Shown here piece after piece: positions 59,840 to 64,000 of a stretch of 64,000 nucleotides of DNA. The position numbers and the translations under genes are program-made. Source of the DNA: Sacculina carcini (Eukaryota > Arthropoda > Thecostraca > Sacculinidae); NCBI GenBank assembly GCA_916048095.2, contig OU696579.1:7934163-7998162 (forward strand), written 5' to 3'. Every line of letters begins with the position of its first letter. The stretch's first letter is position 1. The notes beneath the pieces were generated by a model. The model did no database searches. It was not told the origin of the DNA and saw only the letters and a list, made by a program, of their open reading frames with translations.

Positions 59840-61400
59840 GCTCTGCCATCTACTCCTCATAAACCAGAAATGGTACAGCCAAACAGATTATACCACTGTG
59901 TAGAGAATTTTCTGTTCTACAAGATAGGTTATAATTCATATCCAAAAATATAACATAAAAGATGTAAACATGACAAAATTTCAATCTATATTCAAAATTA
60001 TATTTATACTCCACGCGTCCGATTTTCTATACTTTTTTCTCTATGTATCAAAAACTAATTATCACACAACTAAATAAATAATACCATCATGCTGGGAATT
60101 TTGTTTGCTACAACACGGTATAATTTTTAATTTTCCAAAGTGTATTAAAAAAAGTTACGGCGGTGTGAAGTCAAAATGACAAAGTCAAAAATGCAAAATT
60201 AGCACTGGAAACCGTGAATGTTTTGGTAAATATTCCCCTATCTATTCCTCATAAACCAGCAATGGTACAGCTATAAAAATTATACTATTGTGTAGATAAT
60301 TTTGTGTTCTACAAGAAAAGTTATAATTTATACCCACAAATGATACAAAAAATGTGTAAAATTGGCAAAATTGTCAAATACATCCAAAATTACACTTGAT
60401 CACCGGGCGCCTAAATTAATTCATTTTTCTACCTATTTCTCAGGAACTATTTGTCACACATTAAAATAAATTATATCATCGTGCTGGAAATTGTATTTTT
60501 TAAAATGCGGTATAATTCTTAATTTTCCAAAGTGTATCTGAAGGAAGTGACGGCGGTGTAAAGTCAAAAGGACATATTGCCAATTTGACAGCTATTATGC
60601 GCACTTGCGATTACACAGGAATATACTACTGTGTAGAGAATTTTGTGTTCTACAAGAAAAGGTGTAATTTATACCCACAAATGATACAAAAAACGTGTAA
60701 AATTGGCAAAATTCTCAAATACATCCAAAATTACACTTGAACACCGGGTGACTACAATTTATTCATTTTTATACCCATTTCTCAGGAACTATTTGTCATA
60801 CATTAAAATTAATTATACCATCGTGCTAGAAATTTCGTTTCCTACAGTACGGTATAATTATTAATTTTCCAAAGTGTATCTGAAGGAAGTTACGCCGGTG
60901 TAAAGTCAAAATGTCATGTTGCCAATTTGACAGCTATTATGCGTACTTGCGATTACACATGAATATACACTGATTAAATTTCACTGAAGTCCAATCACAA
61001 TTTACGCACTTGCGATTACACAGGAATATACTACTGTGTAGAGAATTTTGTGTTCTACAAGATAAGCTATAATTTATACCCACAAATGATACAAAAAACG
61101 TGTAAAATTGGCAAAATTCTCAAATACATCCAAAATTACACTTGAACACCGGGCGACTAAAATTAATTCATTTTTCTACTATTTCTCAGTAACTATTTGT
61201 TACACATAAAAATAAATTATACCATCGTTCTAGAAATCTTTTCTTCTACAATACGGTATAATTTGTAATTTTCCAAAGGGTATCTGAAGGAAGTTACGGC
61301 GGTGTAAAGTCAAAAGGACATATTGCCAATTTGACAGCTATTATGCGCACTTGCGATTACACAGGAATATACACCGATTAAATTTCACTGAAGCCCAATC
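59840..61400. repeat. Diverged tandem repeat, ~340-405 bp unit
   Basis: Four copies of a unit containing TAATTTTCCAAAGTGTAT (near 60131, 60519, 60861 and 61266), GTTACGGCGGTGTAAAGTCA and GAATTTTGTGTTCTACAAGA. Spacings are about 390, 340 and 405 bases. Internal pieces such as GCACTTGCGATTACACAGGA are duplicated or lost between copies. No exon or long ORF. Confidence 0.8.
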
Positions 61401-61509
61401 ACAATTAAGAATGCATCATATTATCTCCAAGCATGGATGGTGTGGTTTTATTGCGTACAGTTTAATTAATGCTACACTCTACTGAATATAAAGGCTTTAT
61501 TGTCCTCAA

Positions 61510-64000
61510 TAACGTTCCGCACGACGGGCGGGTAAAATGCTATTGGGAACAAAGTAAACTACTGAATTTAACTGTGTAATTTAATTGGTTTAATTTCAAG
61601 TTGCATAAGCATAAGTTGCATAAGGATATGGGCTGCAATATCATGTAATGCCAACTTATGCTGTTTTAGCGGAAGCATTAACCTGGAATTATAGAGATGA
61701 CAGAAGGTTGCATTGTTTTGATAGTGTTGTGGAAAAACATGTTTTCTAAATTGAAACATAAATTTCACATTTAGACTTTTAGATTAGCTATAACTTTCCT
61801 GTGGGTTTGTTTTTCTTTTTCAATTTGCACTAATTTTTTTATGAATTGAATATTAATTATATTTTATGAACTGTTCCGCACGACGGGCGAATTAAATGTA
61901 TCTATAAAGAGTGGGTTTAAATGATAGCGAGGTATATGATATTTTGCTAGCAGTAAATATTCTAGCGATAAAAGTAGAATAGCTCTTAAGCAAATGATTT
62001 TGGAGAATGATGTGAACCTTTAAATATATTTTGCGATCTGATGATATATGTATTAGGAATAATACGTAGCAGAATATAGATTGCATAATATAATATCGGC
62101 TGTAATATCAAGGGCTGCATTATCGATGTAATCCAAAAAATAACAACTGTATGAATATGATGCATTAGTGGAAGCATTAACCGGGAATTATGAGATAATA
62201 TGATAATGGTGTAAAATTATATCGCATTATGCAACAAATGTGAATTTAGCTACCTTACAGTTTGGTCCCGATACTATATTGGCGGGTTGAGAGAAAAGTA
62301 TTGGTGGGCCGCGTGTTTGGGACCCCTGGGGTAGATAATCTCAGTCTTCTGATTACAAATTATGATCGCATCAGTATATTTTGTGATCACAAACTAATAA
62401 GTTAAATCACCTCAGACTAGGCTGAGAGCGGTCAAGATTGAATGGTTGGGTTGGGTTGGGTAGGTTTGACTCAGGTTATATTGGGTTTTAATGATAGCGG
62501 AAAATATATAAATTTTAACAATAAATATTATAGCGGTAAAAGTGAAATAGTACTTAAGCAAATGATATTGGGGAATGATGTTAAGTAATAAATATAGTTT
62601 GGAAACAGTCTGATGAAAAGATTTCATCATCTTTCATTGTTTGTTTCGTGTTTGTGTTCTGAATTATACCACACGACGGGCAGATTTATATATCAGGCGG
62701 GTTGAGGGATAATATTTGTCAAAATAAGAACAAAAATATTCACATTTAGACTTTTCTATTGGTTAAGATATTTATAGGTTACATTTTTTGCTTTTCAATT
62801 TGTATTCATTATATTTTATGGATTTGATATGAATTTTATTGTATGAATTGTTCCGCACGACGGGTGGGTTTAAAAAAGTGTTTTTAGATCATTTTTTCAA
62901 ATGGTTCATTTAAAAAAAGTTTTTTTTTTTTAAAATAAAAATGTTCCGCGGGCAGCAACTATAGACAATAGAACGTTCAATTTACCCTGTAGAATTAATC
63001 CATACACAAAACCAATGGATTTGACTTCAAGATGCAGAACGGATCGTGTTCGAGTTCTGAATTATTCAGCACGACGGGCGGGTTTAAAAATGACTCAGGC
63101 GGACTGAGGGGAAATATTGTGTCGAAATAAAAATAATTAAACTTATAATTTTCAATTGATTAATATTTTTATGAGTGTACCCTATTTCATTTTTATTTTT
63201 CCATATTTCTTATGAATTGAATATGAATTTCATGTTATGAATTGCTCCGCACAACGGGCGGGTTTTAATGCTATATATATACATAAAGAAGAAATTATCT
63301 GTCTGTCTGTGTATGTATGCTTGAATATGAGGTGACATAATTGCGCTGGCTCATGGTTCGCTGGTTCAATTATCAGGGGCTTCAAACGCAAACGAAGCGA
63401 TGGCTCATTTTTATGAAATAAAAATGTCCCGCGGGCAGCAATAAAACGTTCAATTTCACCGTATAGAATGAATTCATATACAAAACTAATGGATTTGACT
63501 TCAAGAACCAGAACGGATGGTGTTCGAGTTCTGAATTTTTCCTCACGTCGGGCGGGTTTAAATATGAGGCGGGTTGAGTGAAAATATTTTGTCAAAATAA
63601 AATTAAAAATAATGAAATTTAGACTTTTTAATTGATTAAGGTCTTCATGAGTTTGCCTTATTTATTTTTAATTTGCAATATTTTTATGAATTGTTGAGCA
63701 CGACGGGCGGGTTTCAATATGAGGCGGGTTAAAGGGAAATATGTTTTCAAAATAAAAATAAAAATAATTAAATTTAGACTTTTCAATTGAGTAAGATTTT
63801 AATGAGTATATCTGTTTTCTTTTTTAATTTGCAATATTTTTTATGAATTAAATATGATTTTCATTTTATGAATTGCTCCGCACAACTGGCGGGCTTCAAT
63901 GCTAGACGGTGATGTTAAGTTATAAAAATATTTTGGAAACATTATGATGAAAAAGTGTAGTCATTTTTTATTGTTTCGTGTCTGAGTTCTGAATTATTCA
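61510..64000. repeat. Complex satellite with GCACGACGGGCGGG motif, Helitron-like
   Basis: The motif TTCCGCACGACGGGCGGGTT or a close variant occurs near 61515, 61870, 62665, 62851, 63066, 63243, 63537, 63690 and 63874. Spacing in the right half is about 150-300 bases. Between motifs, A/T-rich text such as AAATTTAGACTTTTCAATTG and TTTTATGAATTGAATATGAA recurs. At 63260-63300 the motif is followed by AATGCTATATATATACATAA and (TCTG)n, which looks like a Helitron end meeting a Helitron start. At 63874 it ends in AATGCTAG. No coding potential is seen. Confidence 0.7.

Noticed and set aside
1-64000. LTR retrotransposon, endogenous virus or Polinton remains
   Set aside because: I found no paired LTRs, protease/integrase motifs, capsid-like or envelope-like ORFs. 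The RT sequences present are all of the non-LTR type.

Overview
This is a stretch of animal (metazoan) nuclear DNA. Every host gene I can identify has an animal family, and four of the five are split into exons with GT-AG introns. Coding exons are GC-richer than their surroundings. Introns are packed with (TG)n/(CA)n microsatellites, minisatellites and transposable-element copies. The gene set (cohesin STAG, heparan sulfate 2-O-sulfotransferase, SZRD1, MND1, a PTPN3/4-type FERM-PDZ phosphatase) and the divergence from vertebrate proteins suggest an invertebrate, possibly marine or non-bilaterian, but I cannot name the lineage.

Layout. 1-20944 (+): cohesin subunit STAG/SA, lacking its 5' exons, with 14 exons traced to 17006 and a probable small acidic last exon at 20910-20944. 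22155-26636 (+): HS2ST1-like sulfotransferase, six exons found and one internal exon missing. 28354-30686 (-): SZRD1-like SUZ-domain gene, three exons including a canonical SUZ-C end. 31162-31779 (-): MND1, an intact single-exon ORF of 205 codons. 35264-59186 (+), running off the window: PTPN4/PTPN3-type gene with FERM, FERM-adjacent and PDZ exons; the phosphatase exons would lie to the right. 59190-64000: no exon seen, only repeats, including Helitron-like termini and tandem arrays.

Mobile DNA. There are two non-LTR retrotransposons with long RT ORFs on the minus strand (15005-16934 and 43158-46437), several 3' LINE fragments, two unrelated tRNA-derived SINE families, and at least six hAT-type MITEs. 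Several of these have visible terminal inverted repeats and 8-bp target duplications. Two short dispersed repeats recur, here called R1 (TAA-tailed) and R2 (TAATG-tailed). I saw no LTR, capsid or envelope-bearing element.

The most interesting pattern concerns introns. Many acceptors are preceded directly by (TG)n, and several of the same introns begin just after the donor with (CA)n arrays. These arms could pair and bridge the splice sites. R2 copies and their (TG)n flanks sit immediately upstream of several acceptors. Other points of note are an array of AP-1-like palindromes, a minisatellite with a 286-bp higher-order period, and an antisense LINE whose end abuts a STAG splice acceptor. The five host genes are unrelated in pathway (cohesion, glycan sulfation, RNA binding, meiotic recombination, signalling), so no joint operon-like function is proposed.
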